Origin: Desulfosporosinus nitroreducens
GTDB lineage: Bacteria > Bacillota > Desulfitobacteriia > Desulfitobacteriales > Desulfitobacteriaceae
NCBI RefSeq assembly: GCF_023897015.1
Contig: NZ_JAMHFY010000003.1
Location: forward strand, 1-64,000
Direction: 5' to 3'
Length of the DNA stretch: 64,000 bases
Both the position numbers and the translations under genes were made by a program. Below the pieces are notes generated by a model. The model was given only the letters and a program-made list of their open reading frames with translations, was not told where the DNA came from and ran no database searches. Every line of letters starts with the position of its first letter. Positions within the stretch are counted from its first letter, which is position 1. Positions 51,454 through 61,410 of the stretch are shown here, one piece after another.

Positions 51454-52394
51454 ACAAAGAAGTACTGGATCAATGGATAGCACGATCGTTTGAACGAGAT
51501 AGAAGAGCAACCGCTAAACTCATTTCTTGGGTCGAAGATGACATAGAGCGAGCGCATATCATGCGTTCTGTATTAAAAGAAACCGGACGAAAAATGGTAG
51601 TAGGAATAACCGGTCCGCCGGGAGCAGGAAAAAGCTCGTTGGTTGAGGCTTTGACAAAACTTTACCGCGCTAGGGACGAAAGGGTAGGGATCGTAGCGGT
51701 AGATCCTAGCAGCCCCTATACTGGCGGGGCTATTTTGGGCGACAGGATTCGAATGCAGGCTCATGGAACCGATCGCGACGTATTTATCCGCAGCATGGGG
51801 ACCAGGGGGCATTTAGGGGGGGTTACGCGTTCAACCTCCGATGTATTACGTATTTTGGAAGGTGGAGGGTATGGGCGACTTCTTTTAGAAACAGTTGGGG
51901 TCGGTCAATCTGAACTGGAAATTATGCAAATGGCAGATACTGTCGTGGTTGTACTTAATCCTGGAACTGGGGATGGAATTCAGGCTATCAAAGCAGGAAT
52001 TATGGAAGTAGCGGATGTCTTTGTCGTGAATAAAGCCGATTTACCTGGGGCCGAACGAATGAAGAATGACATAGAGATGATGTTAAACTTAAATGGAGAT
52101 ACAAGGCCTTGGCGCCCACCCGTCGTTCTCACCAGTGTTATTACGGAAACTGGAGTAGAGAGCTTGTACGAAAAGATTGAAGCACATCAGTGTTACATGC
52201 TGGAAACCGGGCAAAGAGATGAGCGCCGCAAGGAACGTCTGCGTCAGGAAGTTTGGCGTCATTGGGAAGACAAAATGCGTGCAGTGTATGAAACAGTTTG
52301 GGAAGAAGCTCGAGAAGAAAGGGTAATATTGCATCAGGATGATCCTTACCAATTAGCTCAGATGTTATGGGAAGAGCGTTTTAAAGGGGGATAA
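51450..52394 (+). CDS. meaB: MeaB/ArgK-type G-protein chaperone of the acyl-CoA mutase
   Basis: 314 residues. G1 [60 protein letters not shown] and NKADLPG are the MeaB signatures. MeaB gates cobalamin transfer to the mutase and ejects damaged cofactor. TTG start behind GGAAGGGATGG, overlapping the adenosyltransferase stop by four bases. It is followed directly by the mutase genes. Confidence 0.95.
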   Translation: MNKEVLDQWIARSFERDRRATAKLISWVEDDIERAHIMRSVLKETGRKMVVGITGPPGAGKSSLVEALTKLYRARDERVGIVAVDPSSPYTGGAILGDRIRMQAHGTDRDVFIRSMGTRGHLGGVTRSTSDVLRILEGGGYGRLLLETVGVGQSELEIMQMADTVVVVLNPGTGDGIQAIKAGIMEVADVFVVNKADLPGAERMKNDIEMMLNLNGDTRPWRPPVVLTSVITETGVESLYEKIEAHQCYMLETGQRDERRKERLRQEVWRHWEDKMRAVYETVWEEAREERVILHQDDPYQLAQMLWEERFKGG

Positions 52395-52399
52395 ATGGA

Positions 52400-54037
52400 A
52401 TGAGTGAAAACTTCTTGCGTTGGAAAGCGAAATATGACGCTCAGAGGGAGCGAAAGAGTCCGTTTTTTACAGTTTCTAGCGTTCCAATTGATCCGCTTTA
52501 CGGACCCGGAAATGCTGCGGAGATTGATTACGAACGTGACTTGGGTAATCCGGGCGAGTATCCTTATACCCGCGGGGTCCGGCCAAATATGTACCGTGGG
52601 CGACTCTGGACTATGCGAATGTTTGCAGGATTTGCCACAGCTGTAGAATCGAATGAACGATATAAGTATCTGCTAAGCCAAGGGCAAACTGGCTTAAGTG
52701 TAGCTTTTGATATGCCGACGATCATGGGGTACGATTCGGACCATCCACGTGCTTACGGAGAGGTCGGTCGGGTCGGAGTTGCCATAGATTCCCTACAGGA
52801 TATGGAAACCCTGTTTCAGGATATTTCACTTGATAAAGTAAGTACATCCATGACTATTAATGCGCCGGCTTCCATCATTTGGGCAATGTATGTTGTGGCT
52901 GCGGAGAAACAAGGTATCCCCGCCCATAAGTTAACAGGTACAATTCAAAATGATATTTTAAAGGAATATATTGCCCAAAAGTCTTGGATTTTCCCGCCAG
53001 ATCCCTCTATGCGTCTTATTACTGATATTTTTGGGTTTGCTAAGGAAAATGTTCCAAAGTGGAATACCATTAGTATCAGCGGCTATCACATTCGGGAGGC
53101 GGGAGCAACAGCACTGCAAGAATTGGCGTTCACCCTTGCTGATGGATTTGCTTATGTTGAGGCAGGCATTAAAGCTGGTTTGGATGTGGATGACTTTGCT
53201 CCGCGTTTATCCTTCTTCTTTAATTCCCATACGGATTTCTTCGAAGAGATTGCGAAATATCGAGCGGCGCGTCGGATCTGGGCACGCCACATGAAAGAGA
53301 AATATGGGGCTAAAAAGGAAGAAAGTCTGCTCATGCGGTTCCATACCCAAACTGCCGGGTGTTCCCTGACAGGATCACAGCCAGAAAACAACATTGTGCG
53401 AACCGCCTATCAGGCAATGGCTGCCGTCCTAGGGGGAACTCAGTCATTGCATACTAATTCTATGGATGAAGTCTTAGCATTGCCCTCGGAAAAGGCGGTT
53501 CAGATAGCACTTCGAACTCAGCAAGTTTTGGCCTATGAAACAGGTGTTGTGAATACTATTGATCCATTGGCAGGTTCTTATTTCGTGGAGACCTTTACCA
53601 ATCAAATGGAAGAAGGCGCAGAAGAGTATTTCCGTAAAATCGACGAGCTAGGCGGGGTTTTGGGCGCCATTCAAGAGAATTTCTTTCAGCAGGAAATTGC
53701 AGATGCAGCTTACCGCTATCAACAAGAGATTGAAAGCAAAGACCGAATTATTGTTGGTATTAATGATTTTGTTAACGAGGAAAAGGAAAAGATCGATTTA
53801 TTAAAGATTGACCCTGAAGTCGAGCGAGCCCAAGTAAACAGAGTTAAAGCTTTAAAACAAAGCAGGGATAACATCAGGGTACAGGCGACACTGGACGATT
53901 TGAAGGTTGCCGCTCAAGGAAGCGATAATCTCATTCCCAAGATTATGGACGCAGTTCGGGCCTATGCTACTGAGGGAGAGATGATAGCAGTCCTCAAGGA
54001 AATCTTTGGGGAGTATCGGGAACAAGCCGTATTTTAG
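52400..54037 (+). CDS. Isobutyryl-CoA-mutase-like large subunit
   Basis: 545 residues, the substrate-binding TIM-barrel chain of the methylmalonyl-CoA mutase superfamily ([47 protein letters not shown]). Aligned with Propionibacterium methylmalonyl-CoA mutase at a constant offset of 14, Tyr89 is Phe75 and Arg207 is Gln193, while His244 is kept as His230. Phe/Gln is the pair diagnostic of isobutyryl-CoA mutase. Tyr75 is replaced by Arg61, which is unusual and could mean a different substrate. There is no B12 domain; that is the next gene. Automatic annotation would call this methylmalonyl-CoA mutase. Confidence 0.88.
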   Translation: MSENFLRWKAKYDAQRERKSPFFTVSSVPIDPLYGPGNAAEIDYERDLGNPGEYPYTRGVRPNMYRGRLWTMRMFAGFATAVESNERYKYLLSQGQTGLSVAFDMPTIMGYDSDHPRAYGEVGRVGVAIDSLQDMETLFQDISLDKVSTSMTINAPASIIWAMYVVAAEKQGIPAHKLTGTIQNDILKEYIAQKSWIFPPDPSMRLITDIFGFAKENVPKWNTISISGYHIREAGATALQELAFTLADGFAYVEAGIKAGLDVDDFAPRLSFFFNSHTDFFEEIAKYRAARRIWARHMKEKYGAKKEESLLMRFHTQTAGCSLTGSQPENNIVRTAYQAMAAVLGGTQSLHTNSMDEVLALPSEKAVQIALRTQQVLAYETGVVNTIDPLAGSYFVETFTNQMEEGAEEYFRKIDELGGVLGAIQENFFQQEIADAAYRYQQEIESKDRIIVGINDFVNEEKEKIDLLKIDPEVERAQVNRVKALKQSRDNIRVQATLDDLKVAAQGSDNLIPKIMDAVRAYATEGEMIAVLKEIFGEYREQAVF

Positions 54038-54058
54038 TACAGTGTGGGAGGGAACGTT

Positions 54059-54478
54059 ATGAATAAGACTCGAATACGTGTCCTAGTGGGTAAGCCTGGA
54101 TTGGACGGCCATGACCGGGGTGCCAAAGTTATCGCCCGCATGTTGCGTGATGCTGGAATGGAAGTCATCTACTCTGGATTGCATCAAACCCCAGAACAAA
54201 TAGTGGAAGCAGCGATTCAGGAAGATGTCGACTTGATTGGAGTCAGTGTTTTATCGGGAGCACACATGACGATCTTTCCAAGAATCAAGGAATTACTGAA
54301 AGAGCAGAATGCCGAGGATATTCTACTTATGGGCGGGGGGACGATTCCTGAGGAGGACATTGTTTCCCTGATAGAGGCGGGACATGCTGAGGCCTTATTT
54401 ACACCAGGTGCAACCTCGACTGAAATTGTGAGTTGGATTAAGAGTAAATTAGAGTCTATTAAAGAGGACGTTGTTTGA
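54059..54478 (+). CDS. B12-binding small subunit of acyl-CoA mutase
   Basis: 139 residues. [19 protein letters not shown] contains the DXHXXG cobalamin-ligand motif (DGHDRG); [10 protein letters not shown] and [12 protein letters not shown] follow, all typical of the C-terminal domain of methylmalonyl-CoA mutases and of IcmB-type small subunits. ATG at 54059 behind GGGAGGG is preferred to the earlier frame start. It completes the mutase with the preceding large subunit. Confidence 0.93.
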   Translation: MNKTRIRVLVGKPGLDGHDRGAKVIARMLRDAGMEVIYSGLHQTPEQIVEAAIQEDVDLIGVSVLSGAHMTIFPRIKELLKEQNAEDILLMGGGTIPEEDIVSLIEAGHAEALFTPGATSTEIVSWIKSKLESIKEDVV

Positions 54479-54550
54479 GAGGTCTGAGATTGAATTAAGA
54501 TGTGGACAAATCAATTGAAATGCTGTAGATAAGCTTATAGGATTCTTTAG

Positions 54551-54579
54551 ACGCACGTTAATCTAATGTGCGTTTTTTT
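54551..54579 (+). terminator. Terminator of the mutase operon
   Basis: ACGCAC-TTA paired with TAA-GTGCGT, followed by a run of seven T. Confidence 0.8.
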
Positions 54580-54660
54580 ATGTGTGCGGAGGTTTATGCT
54601 GATAACTTCAAGATAACAAAAGATGTGATGGGGTAAGTTAAATAAAGTAAATAATTATAA

Positions 54661-54688
54661 TTGACAAAAATTCAAAAATAGGTAGAAT
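54661..54688 (+). promoter_or_regulatory. Sigma-70-type promoter of the efflux operon
   Basis: TTGACA (54661-54666), a 16-base spacer and TAGAAT (54683-54688), giving a start near 54695. Confidence 0.7.
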
Positions 54689-54697
54689 AAACGTAAG

Positions 54698-54711
54698 TGA
54701 GTAATCACTCA
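54698..54711. promoter_or_regulatory. TetR operator candidate
   Basis: TGAGT-aatc-ACTCA palindrome just downstream of the -10 box at the expected transcription start, before a TetR gene. It is well placed to block its own promoter. Confidence 0.65.
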
Positions 54712-54747
54712 TTAACATTTACCCAAATCTTAGTTTTCGGAGGTCTT

Positions 54748-55383
54748 ATGAAATCAAAGCAAGAAACTGAACAACCGGAAATCCGTAGAAAGAAAACGGC
54801 AGAAGAGCGGCGTCAAGATATCCTTGAAGCAGCTCTCAATATCTTCACTGAAAAGGGCTATAACGGCTCAACAACTGCGGAAATTGCCCGAGCGGCAGGT
54901 GTTGCTGAAGGGACGATTTTTCGTCATTTTGCCACCAAGAAGGAATTACTGATTGCTGTTCTGAGTCCTAAAATCCTTGAAGGGATTATCTCTCTAGATA
55001 AGAAACACAAAGATCCTGTAGAATTTTTCCGGTGTTTCATGAAGAATCGCTTGGAGCTTATTAAAGAAAATGACGCTCTTGTTCGCTTTATGTTTGCTGA
55101 AGCACAGTACCATGACGAAGTTAGAGAAGCTCTCTCAAAAGGGATTCTAGGACAGGGTATAAATATCGTTCAGCCTTGGTTTGAAAAAGGTGTTAAACAA
55201 GGGGTTTTTAAACCCGTCCCATTCCCCTCTGTGATGCGAACTTTTATGGGGATGGTTTTATTTTACGGGGTATTCAATCATGTTTTTCCAGGTTTATCCC
55301 CGAAAAATACAATAGAAGAGGCAACAGATCAAATGCTGGAGATTTTTTTACATGGGTTGATAGTTAAGGAAGCTAAAACTTAA
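54748..55383 (+). CDS. TetR-family transcriptional regulator
   Basis: 211 residues. The N-terminal HTH (RRQDILEAALNIFTEKGYNG, then STTAEIARAAGVAEGTIFRHFATKKELL) is a standard TetR/AcrR domain; the C-terminal ligand domain is family-typical. ATG at 54748 follows GGAGG; a GTG at 54697 in the operator is rejected. First gene of an operon with HlyD, ABC ATPase and ABC-2 permease, which it probably represses until a drug-like ligand binds. Confidence 0.9.
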   Translation: MKSKQETEQPEIRRKKTAEERRQDILEAALNIFTEKGYNGSTTAEIARAAGVAEGTIFRHFATKKELLIAVLSPKILEGIISLDKKHKDPVEFFRCFMKNRLELIKENDALVRFMFAEAQYHDEVREALSKGILGQGINIVQPWFEKGVKQGVFKPVPFPSVMRTFMGMVLFYGVFNHVFPGLSPKNTIEEATDQMLEIFLHGLIVKEAKT

Positions 55384-55445
55384 GGACTGAGGATAAGAAA
55401 GAGGAACACCAATGGTTTAAGTTCAAGGAGCGGAGGAGAGAAAAT

Positions 55446-56462
55446 ATGAGAAAAAAAGCTGTTGTCGTAGTCGTTATTCTAGTTCTTATTGCACTGTCGA
55501 TCTTGGGAGAGCGCTTTTTAGACCGCTCAGTAGAATCAAACATTTATTCAGGTACGATTGAAGGAACTGAACTTCCGGTGCAACCAGAGCTGGGTGGCAA
55601 GATAACAGAGTTATTTGTGAGTGAAGGCCAGACTATTAATTCGGGGGATATCATTGCTAAACTTGACGACAGTCAGGCTAAGATTTCCTTGGATATCGCG
55701 AAGAGCCAACAGGCTCAGGCGCAGGCTAAGCTCAACGATCTTTTGGGAGGAGCGCGGGCGGAGGAAATCCGTCGGCTCGAGCACCTGGTAAGCCAGGCGA
55801 AGGCCAATCTAGCTGCCTTGGAACCAAGTCTTAAATTTGAGGAAGATAATCTGGCGGCTAATCAAAAACTTTATGAGAGTGGCGCCATTAGTAAACAGGT
55901 CGTGGATGCTCAGCAAAATAAACTTGATACTTTAAAGGCTCAGTATCAGAGCGCCCAAGCAAGCATCGATGCCACTCAGGCCAGTCTCGATCAAGCTCTC
56001 GCTGGTTATACACAGCCGACCATTCAGGCTCAGAGAGCAGCTGTTGATATTGCGGCTCAGTCAGTTAAAACGGCAGAATTGGGTTTAAACAAACTTACTA
56101 TTAAGAGTCTAGCCGATGGTCAGGTTCTCTATCAGAATGCTGAGATAGGTCAAGTAGTCAATCCTGGCACAACTCTGGTAACGATACTGGATCCCAATGA
56201 TTTGTGGATCAAAATATATATCCCGGGAGCCAAGCTCGGTCAGATACAAATGGGCGGGACGGTTTCTATTTTAGCGGATGCCTACCCTGATAAGACATTC
56301 AAAGGACAAATCCAATATATCAGTAATCAAGCAGAATTCACTCCAAAAAATGTGCAAACAAAGGAAGAGCGGACGACGACAGTTTATGCTGTCAAAATAA
56401 CCATTATAGAAGGTAAAGAACAGTTGAAAGCAGGCATGCCAGCAGATGTAACCCTGGAGTAA
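55446..56462 (+). CDS. HlyD-family membrane fusion/periplasmic adaptor protein
   Basis: 338 residues. One N-terminal transmembrane segment (5-22), a biotinyl-lipoyl-like domain split by a long coiled coil (about 80-190, rich in A, Q and L repeats), then a beta-barrel domain (GQVLYQNAEIGQVVNPGTTL, PGAKLGQIQMGG). It resembles YbhG-type adaptors of ABC-2 exporters. GGAGGAGAG precedes the ATG. It links to the following ATPase and permease. Confidence 0.88.
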   Translation: MRKKAVVVVVILVLIALSILGERFLDRSVESNIYSGTIEGTELPVQPELGGKITELFVSEGQTINSGDIIAKLDDSQAKISLDIAKSQQAQAQAKLNDLLGGARAEEIRRLEHLVSQAKANLAALEPSLKFEEDNLAANQKLYESGAISKQVVDAQQNKLDTLKAQYQSAQASIDATQASLDQALAGYTQPTIQAQRAAVDIAAQSVKTAELGLNKLTIKSLADGQVLYQNAEIGQVVNPGTTLVTILDPNDLWIKIYIPGAKLGQIQMGGTVSILADAYPDKTFKGQIQYISNQAEFTPKNVQTKEERTTTVYAVKITIIEGKEQLKAGMPADVTLE

Positions 56463-56476
56463 AGGAGTGAGACAGA

Positions 56477-57250
56477 ATGAATTTAGCAATTGACTGCCAG
56501 GGTTTAGTAAAACGGTTTGGCACGTATACAGCGGTTCAAGGGGTGAGCTTCCAACTTCCTGCAGGAGCAATAATGGGTTTCGTCGGGCCGAACGGCGCTG
56601 GAAAGACAACGCTTATTCGGATGCTATGCGGAGTTTTAGTGCCCACAGAGGGTCGAGCTACGGTGCTGGGCTTTGACGTCTTGACTCAACCAGAGGAAAT
56701 CAAACAGCGTATTGGCTATATGTCCCAAAAATTTAGTCTTTACGACGATCTGACCGTGAGAGAAAATCTTGATTTCTATGCAGGGGTTTACAGCTTGCAC
56801 GGAAAAATGGCTAAGGAACAGAAAACTCGGGTCATTGAACGGATTGGTTTAGTTGAGAGAACCAGCCAATTAGTCTCTTCTCTCTCGGGTGGTTGGAAAC
56901 AAAGAGTGGCCTTGGCTTGTGCTTTATTGCATAGTCCCCAACTGCTCATTCTTGATGAACCGACCGCTGGGGTAGATCCGGTTTCAAGGCGAATTTTCTT
57001 GGATTTGATTCATCAGTTAGCGAAAGAGGGAATAACGATTCTAGTCAGCACTCACTATATGGATGAAGCTGCAACTTGCGATTACTTGGGTTTTGTCTTT
57101 TATGGGCACTTAATCGCCTTTGGTTCCCCTGATGAAATGAAAGAGAAAGAGGATAAAGATAATTTAGATGATCTCTTCATCTATTATGTTGAAAACGAAG
57201 CCTCTGATGATCCTCGTAATCTCGCCCTTAAGAAAGGAGGGCGAGGCTAG
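56477..57250 (+). CDS. ABC-2 type exporter ATPase
   Basis: 257 residues. Walker A GPNGAGKTTLIRMLCG (about 36-51), Q-loop YMSQKFSLYDDLTV, signature LSGGWKQRVALACAL, Walker B LLILDEPTAGVDP, H-loop STHYMDEA. The pattern is of the YbhF/CcmA drug exporter class. It ends overlapping the permease start by one base (TAGTG). Confidence 0.92.
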   Translation: MNLAIDCQGLVKRFGTYTAVQGVSFQLPAGAIMGFVGPNGAGKTTLIRMLCGVLVPTEGRATVLGFDVLTQPEEIKQRIGYMSQKFSLYDDLTVRENLDFYAGVYSLHGKMAKEQKTRVIERIGLVERTSQLVSSLSGGWKQRVALACALLHSPQLLILDEPTAGVDPVSRRIFLDLIHQLAKEGITILVSTHYMDEAATCDYLGFVFYGHLIAFGSPDEMKEKEDKDNLDDLFIYYVENEASDDPRNLALKKGGRG

Positions 57251-58395
57251 TGGGAAGATTTTCTTGGGTGCGGTTTTTTGCAGTACTAAGAAAGGAATTC
57301 CTTCATATTCGACGAGACCGTGCTAGCTTAATAATGGCTATTGCCATGCCAATAGGAATGCTCCTCCTGTTTGGTTATGCCGTCAATACGGATGTCGACC
57401 ATCTGTCTACCGTGGTTTGGGATCAATCTCAGACTGCAGACAGCAGAGAGTTTATTACCTCAATACGTAACACTCAATATTTAGACCCCGATGCTTATGT
57501 CCAAGGATATGAGCAGATCGAAGGTTCTCTGGATAGCGGTAAGGCACGGGTGGCGGTTATAATCCCGCCTAATTTTGGCAAAGAATTACAAAAGGATAAC
57601 GGACAGGCTGATGTACAGATTTTAGTGGACGGCTCTGATCCCACCATTGCTCGGGCGGCTATGTCTGCGGTTCAGATGCTTGGTCTCAATAAATCTCTGG
57701 AGATTCAAGGAGTACGTCTGGCCGCTAAGGGGGCAACTGCGGGTACGAACATGCCGCTTAATATCGAGACCAGAGTCTGGTATAATCCGGATATGAAATC
57801 GATGGTCTTTAACATTCCAGCCCTAATTGGTTTGATCTTGCAAAATGTAATTGCAATGTTAACTTCATTTTCGATTGTGAGAGAAAAGGAACGCGGTACC
57901 ATGGAACAAGTGGTCGTGACTCCTATTCGTTCGCTTGAATTGCTGCTGGGCAAGTTGCTTCCGTTTGTGTTTATTGGGTTTGTCTCTCTGACCTTAATCC
58001 TTGCAACTGGGATCTTTTGGTTTGGAGTTATGCCGGCGGGAAGCATTCCTCTTTTAGTACTCTTATCCACCATCTTTTTGTTTACTATTCTAGCTATTGG
58101 GCTTTTGATTTCCAGTATTGCTAGAACTCAGCTTCAGGCTATGCAAATGACGTTCATCTTAATCTTGCCTTCTATCTTATTGTCTGGTTTCATCTTTCCA
58201 CGGGAAACTATGCCGATTTTCTTAAAGATTTTGGGTGGATTATTTCCGTTAACTTATTTTCTGGAAATCGTGCGAGGAATCTTCCTGAAAGGGGTAGGGA
58301 TGGAGTATCTTTGGCAGGACACACTCATCTTATGTGCGTTTGCGATTATCTTGGTGGGAATTGCAGCTAAGAAGTTTAAGAAGAATTTAGATTAA
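57250..58395 (+). CDS. ABC-2 type exporter permease (YbhS/YbhR-like)
   Basis: 381 residues. One N-terminal helix, a large extracytoplasmic domain (about 45-170), then five helices with the ABC-2 motif (REKERGTMEQVVVTPIRSLE, GFIFPRETMPIFLKILGGLF, YFLEIVRGIFLKG). GTG start. The three proteins together should form an efflux pump for drugs or lipophilic compounds. In Gram-positive cells an HlyD partner without an outer membrane is plausible, working across the wall zone. Confidence 0.9.
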   Translation: MGRFSWVRFFAVLRKEFLHIRRDRASLIMAIAMPIGMLLLFGYAVNTDVDHLSTVVWDQSQTADSREFITSIRNTQYLDPDAYVQGYEQIEGSLDSGKARVAVIIPPNFGKELQKDNGQADVQILVDGSDPTIARAAMSAVQMLGLNKSLEIQGVRLAAKGATAGTNMPLNIETRVWYNPDMKSMVFNIPALIGLILQNVIAMLTSFSIVREKERGTMEQVVVTPIRSLELLLGKLLPFVFIGFVSLTLILATGIFWFGVMPAGSIPLLVLLSTIFLFTILAIGLLISSIARTQLQAMQMTFILILPSILLSGFIFPRETMPIFLKILGGLFPLTYFLEIVRGIFLKGVGMEYLWQDTLILCAFAIILVGIAAKKFKKNLD

Positions 58396-58485
58396 TGGAG
58401 AAGGCGTGATGTTGCTCCGCTCACCCAAGGGAGACAGGTGGAGTACGCAGAACCTCGAGGTAAATTGAAAAATAATTATGATCAT

Positions 58486-58524
58486 AAAAAACTGTCGTTA
58501 GGTATAACCTAACGACAGTTTTTT
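58486..58524. terminator. Bidirectional terminator
   Basis: Perfect 17-bp stem AAAAAACTGTCGTTAGG/CCTAACGACAGTTTTTT between the convergent ABC-2 permease and dapL genes. Confidence 0.9.
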
Positions 58525-58538
58525 AACAGTTTTATGAT

Positions 58539-59777
58539 TTAGCTGCCCATTTTTGTTTTGATTCGCTCGATGGCTTTTTCCGTATTCTCTCGGGTCCCAA
58601 AGGCCGTCAGGCGGAAGTATCCTTCGCCATTTGCTCCAAAGCCTGCTCCTGGCGTTCCTACTACATTTGCTTCTTTCATAAGCTTGTCGAAAAATTCCCA
58701 GGAGCCCATTTTATTGGGGGTTTTCATCCAGATGTAGGGGGCATTAATCCCGCCAAATACTTCATAGCCCGCCTTGGTTAGACCTTCTCGGATGATTCGA
58801 GCGTTTTCCATGTAGTAGTCGATGGTTTCCTTAACTTGCTTTTTCCCTTCTGGGCTGTATATGGCTGCTGCAGCGACTTGCACAGGATAAGAGACACCAT
58901 TGAACTTTGTAGTCTGTCTTCTCAGCCATAACTTGTTTAGGCTATGAGGGTTACCCTCGGAATCATAGACCATAACTTCCTTTGGTACAACAGTATATGC
59001 GCAACGTGTCCCAGTAAAGCCTGCTGTCTTGGAGAAGCTTCTGAACTCTACTGCAACTTCACGAGCACCCTCGATCTCATAGATGGTGCGTGGAACTTCT
59101 TCTTCACGTATGTAAGCTTCATAAGCAGAGTCGTACAAAATTATCGATTTATTCTCCCGTGCGTAGTCAACCCATTGTTTTAGCTCTGCTCTGTTTAAGG
59201 TCATCCCTGTCGGATTGTTTGGGAAGCAAAGGTAAATCATATCTACATGAGTCGTAGGGAAGGCGGGTTTCATTTCATTTTCTTCGGTACACGGCAGATA
59301 GACAATACTTTCATACTGTCCTTTCTCAGAATTGAAATTTCCTGTACGTCCTGCCATCACGTTACTATCCACGTAAACAGGATAAACGGGGTCAGTGACT
59401 GCCATGATATTGCCTGTACCAAAAATCTCTTGGAAGTTTGCTGTATCGCTCTTCGCTCCGTCGCTGACATAGACTTCATCAAGAGAGAAATCTACTCCTC
59501 GGGTTTTATAATCGTTTTCTATGATTTTTTCGATTAAAAAGTCATACCCTTGCTCTGGTCCGTACCCTCTGAAGGTTTTAGCGTTCCCCATTTCGTCGAC
59601 AGCTTTTTTCATTGCCTCTATGACTGCAGGAGGAAGTGGACGGGTTACATCCCCAATCCCTAATCTAATAATATCTGCATGCGGGTTTTCGTTTTTAAAT
59701 TGTGTCACCCTGCGAGCAATTTCTGAAAACAAATAACTTCCAGGCAACCTTAGATAATTCTCATTCATTAGTGCCAT
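58539..59777 (-). CDS. dapL: LL-diaminopimelate aminotransferase
   Basis: 412 residues. N-terminus [20 protein letters not shown] and the motifs [34 protein letters not shown] and the PLP lysine in [17 protein letters not shown] are those of DapL, which converts tetrahydrodipicolinate to LL-diaminopimelate in one step for lysine and peptidoglycan. Length is standard. It is divergent from a second class I aminotransferase; about 300 AT-rich bases separate them. Confidence 0.95.
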   Translation of the reverse strand: MALMNENYLRLPGSYLFSEIARRVTQFKNENPHADIIRLGIGDVTRPLPPAVIEAMKKAVDEMGNAKTFRGYGPEQGYDFLIEKIIENDYKTRGVDFSLDEVYVSDGAKSDTANFQEIFGTGNIMAVTDPVYPVYVDSNVMAGRTGNFNSEKGQYESIVYLPCTEENEMKPAFPTTHVDMIYLCFPNNPTGMTLNRAELKQWVDYARENKSIILYDSAYEAYIREEEVPRTIYEIEGAREVAVEFRSFSKTAGFTGTRCAYTVVPKEVMVYDSEGNPHSLNKLWLRRQTTKFNGVSYPVQVAAAAIYSPEGKKQVKETIDYYMENARIIREGLTKAGYEVFGGINAPYIWMKTPNKMGSWEFFDKLMKEANVVGTPGAGFGANGEGYFRLTAFGTRENTEKAIERIKTKMGS

Positions 59778-60076
59778 AACTTGATTTGATCTCCCTTCTT
59801 AATACACATAGCTTTAAATCAAAGTATTCTCAAATAAAATAATTTCTAATATTATAGCATAATTTTATGGATCATTCAGATCTTCCGGCAAAAGGACGTA
59901 AGGAAATTTGTTGATTTTGCTTTATGAGCGTGCAGTTAACGTGATAAAATAAGTAGCATTCATTGATTAAATTAATGCTAAACTAGTAAGATGCTATTTT
60001 TGCTTCTGTTTAGCTATAAGAAAGTGATTTGAGTAGCTATAGTCATTAAGATAAGAATACAGAACGGAGTGTAAGA

Positions 60077-61246
60077 ATGCAAATACCATCAATACGTCTG
60101 GAAAGTTTAGGTGCCTCTGTCTTTACAGAAATGGATAATTTGAAAAGAGAATTGGAAAAAGCGGGACATAATCTGATTAATCTTAGTATTGGAAGTCCAG
60201 ACCGTGCCCCGGCCCTGGAAATTCGTAATGTTTTAAGTCAGGCAGTTCTTGATGATAACCAATATGGATATACCTTAACCCGCGGGACAGAAGAATTTCG
60301 AAAGGTCTGTGCCGAGTGGTATCAAGAACGGTTTGGAGTTATTTTGAATCCCGAAACAGAGGTTTTGCCGCTAATGGGTTCTCAGGATGGTCTGGCTCAC
60401 ATTTTTCTAGCTTATATCGATCCTGGTGATCTAGCCTTTATTCCTGATCCGGGATATCCAATTTATACGGCTGGTTTAATGCTCGCGGGAGGAGAGAAAG
60501 TTGCTATCCCGCTTCTGGAGGAGAATGGATACTTACCTGACTTAAAGCAGATTGATCCGGATCTGGCCCGCAAGGCGAAGCTTATGTTTTTGAATTATCC
60601 CAACAACCCAACGGCTGCTGTGGCAAGTCTATCCTTTTTTGAAAAGGTTGTAGATTTTGCAAAAGAGTATGATCTGCTGATCTGTCATGATGCAGCATAT
60701 TCCGAACTGGCGTTTGAGGGTTTTAGGCCTGTAAGCTTTTTACAAGCGCGAGGGGCAAAAGAGGTCGGAATTGAGTTCCATTCTGTTTCAAAGACATATA
60801 ATCTAGCGGGAGCGAGGTTGGGTTTTGCCGTAGGAAATGTGGATGTCATTGGAACCCTCTCACAACTCAAGTCAAATATTGATTATGGTGTCTTCGCTCC
60901 AGTATTGAGTGCGGGAGCTTATGCGCTCAATAATGGGCAAGAATCGATTGAAGAGAATCAGAGTGCATATCAGAGACGACGAGATCTTTTAATTGAAGGT
61001 TGTGCTTTAGCAGGGTGGAAAATGCCGATGCCACAAGGTTCAATGTTTGTCTGGGCGCCTGTTCCTACAGAACAAGACTCAGTATCCTTTGCCATGGATT
61101 TGGCTCGGGAAGCCGGGGTGATTGTAGTGCCGGGGGTGGCCTTTGGGGAACATGGCGAAGGATTTGTAAGGGTGGCTTTGGTTCAAGATGAAAAAGTACT
61201 GCAGGAAGCAGTAGAGCGAATTCAGCATTTTTTAAAGAAGGACTAG
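60077..61246 (+). CDS. Class I/II aminotransferase (DapL-like paralogue)
   Basis: 389 residues, PLP fold type I: LINLSIGSPDRAPALEIRNV, GSQDGLAHIFLAYIDPGD, LNYPNNPTAAVA, PLP lysine in FHSVSKTYNLAGARLGFAVG, and the C-terminal Arg in GEGFVRVAL. It resembles the MJ1391-type/AlaT-like enzymes sometimes called LL-DAP aminotransferase, so specificity (alanine, aspartate, methionine or DAP) is open. GGAGTG precedes the ATG. It is divergent from dapL. Confidence 0.85.
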   Translation: MQIPSIRLESLGASVFTEMDNLKRELEKAGHNLINLSIGSPDRAPALEIRNVLSQAVLDDNQYGYTLTRGTEEFRKVCAEWYQERFGVILNPETEVLPLMGSQDGLAHIFLAYIDPGDLAFIPDPGYPIYTAGLMLAGGEKVAIPLLEENGYLPDLKQIDPDLARKAKLMFLNYPNNPTAAVASLSFFEKVVDFAKEYDLLICHDAAYSELAFEGFRPVSFLQARGAKEVGIEFHSVSKTYNLAGARLGFAVGNVDVIGTLSQLKSNIDYGVFAPVLSAGAYALNNGQESIEENQSAYQRRRDLLIEGCALAGWKMPMPQGSMFVWAPVPTEQDSVSFAMDLAREAGVIVVPGVAFGEHGEGFVRVALVQDEKVLQEAVERIQHFLKKD

Positions 61247-61410
61247 AAATTAAGCTGTAGGGATTGTTGCCTATAAAAAATAGGTGAGCTGCTTTGAGGT
61301 ATGGCCACGGCTTAAAGTTGTGGTTATACCTCTTCTACTACTTGTGAAATGATGAAATACGGATATAATAACTAATCATTATACGTAGGAAGAGGATAAA
61401 GGAGATCAAT

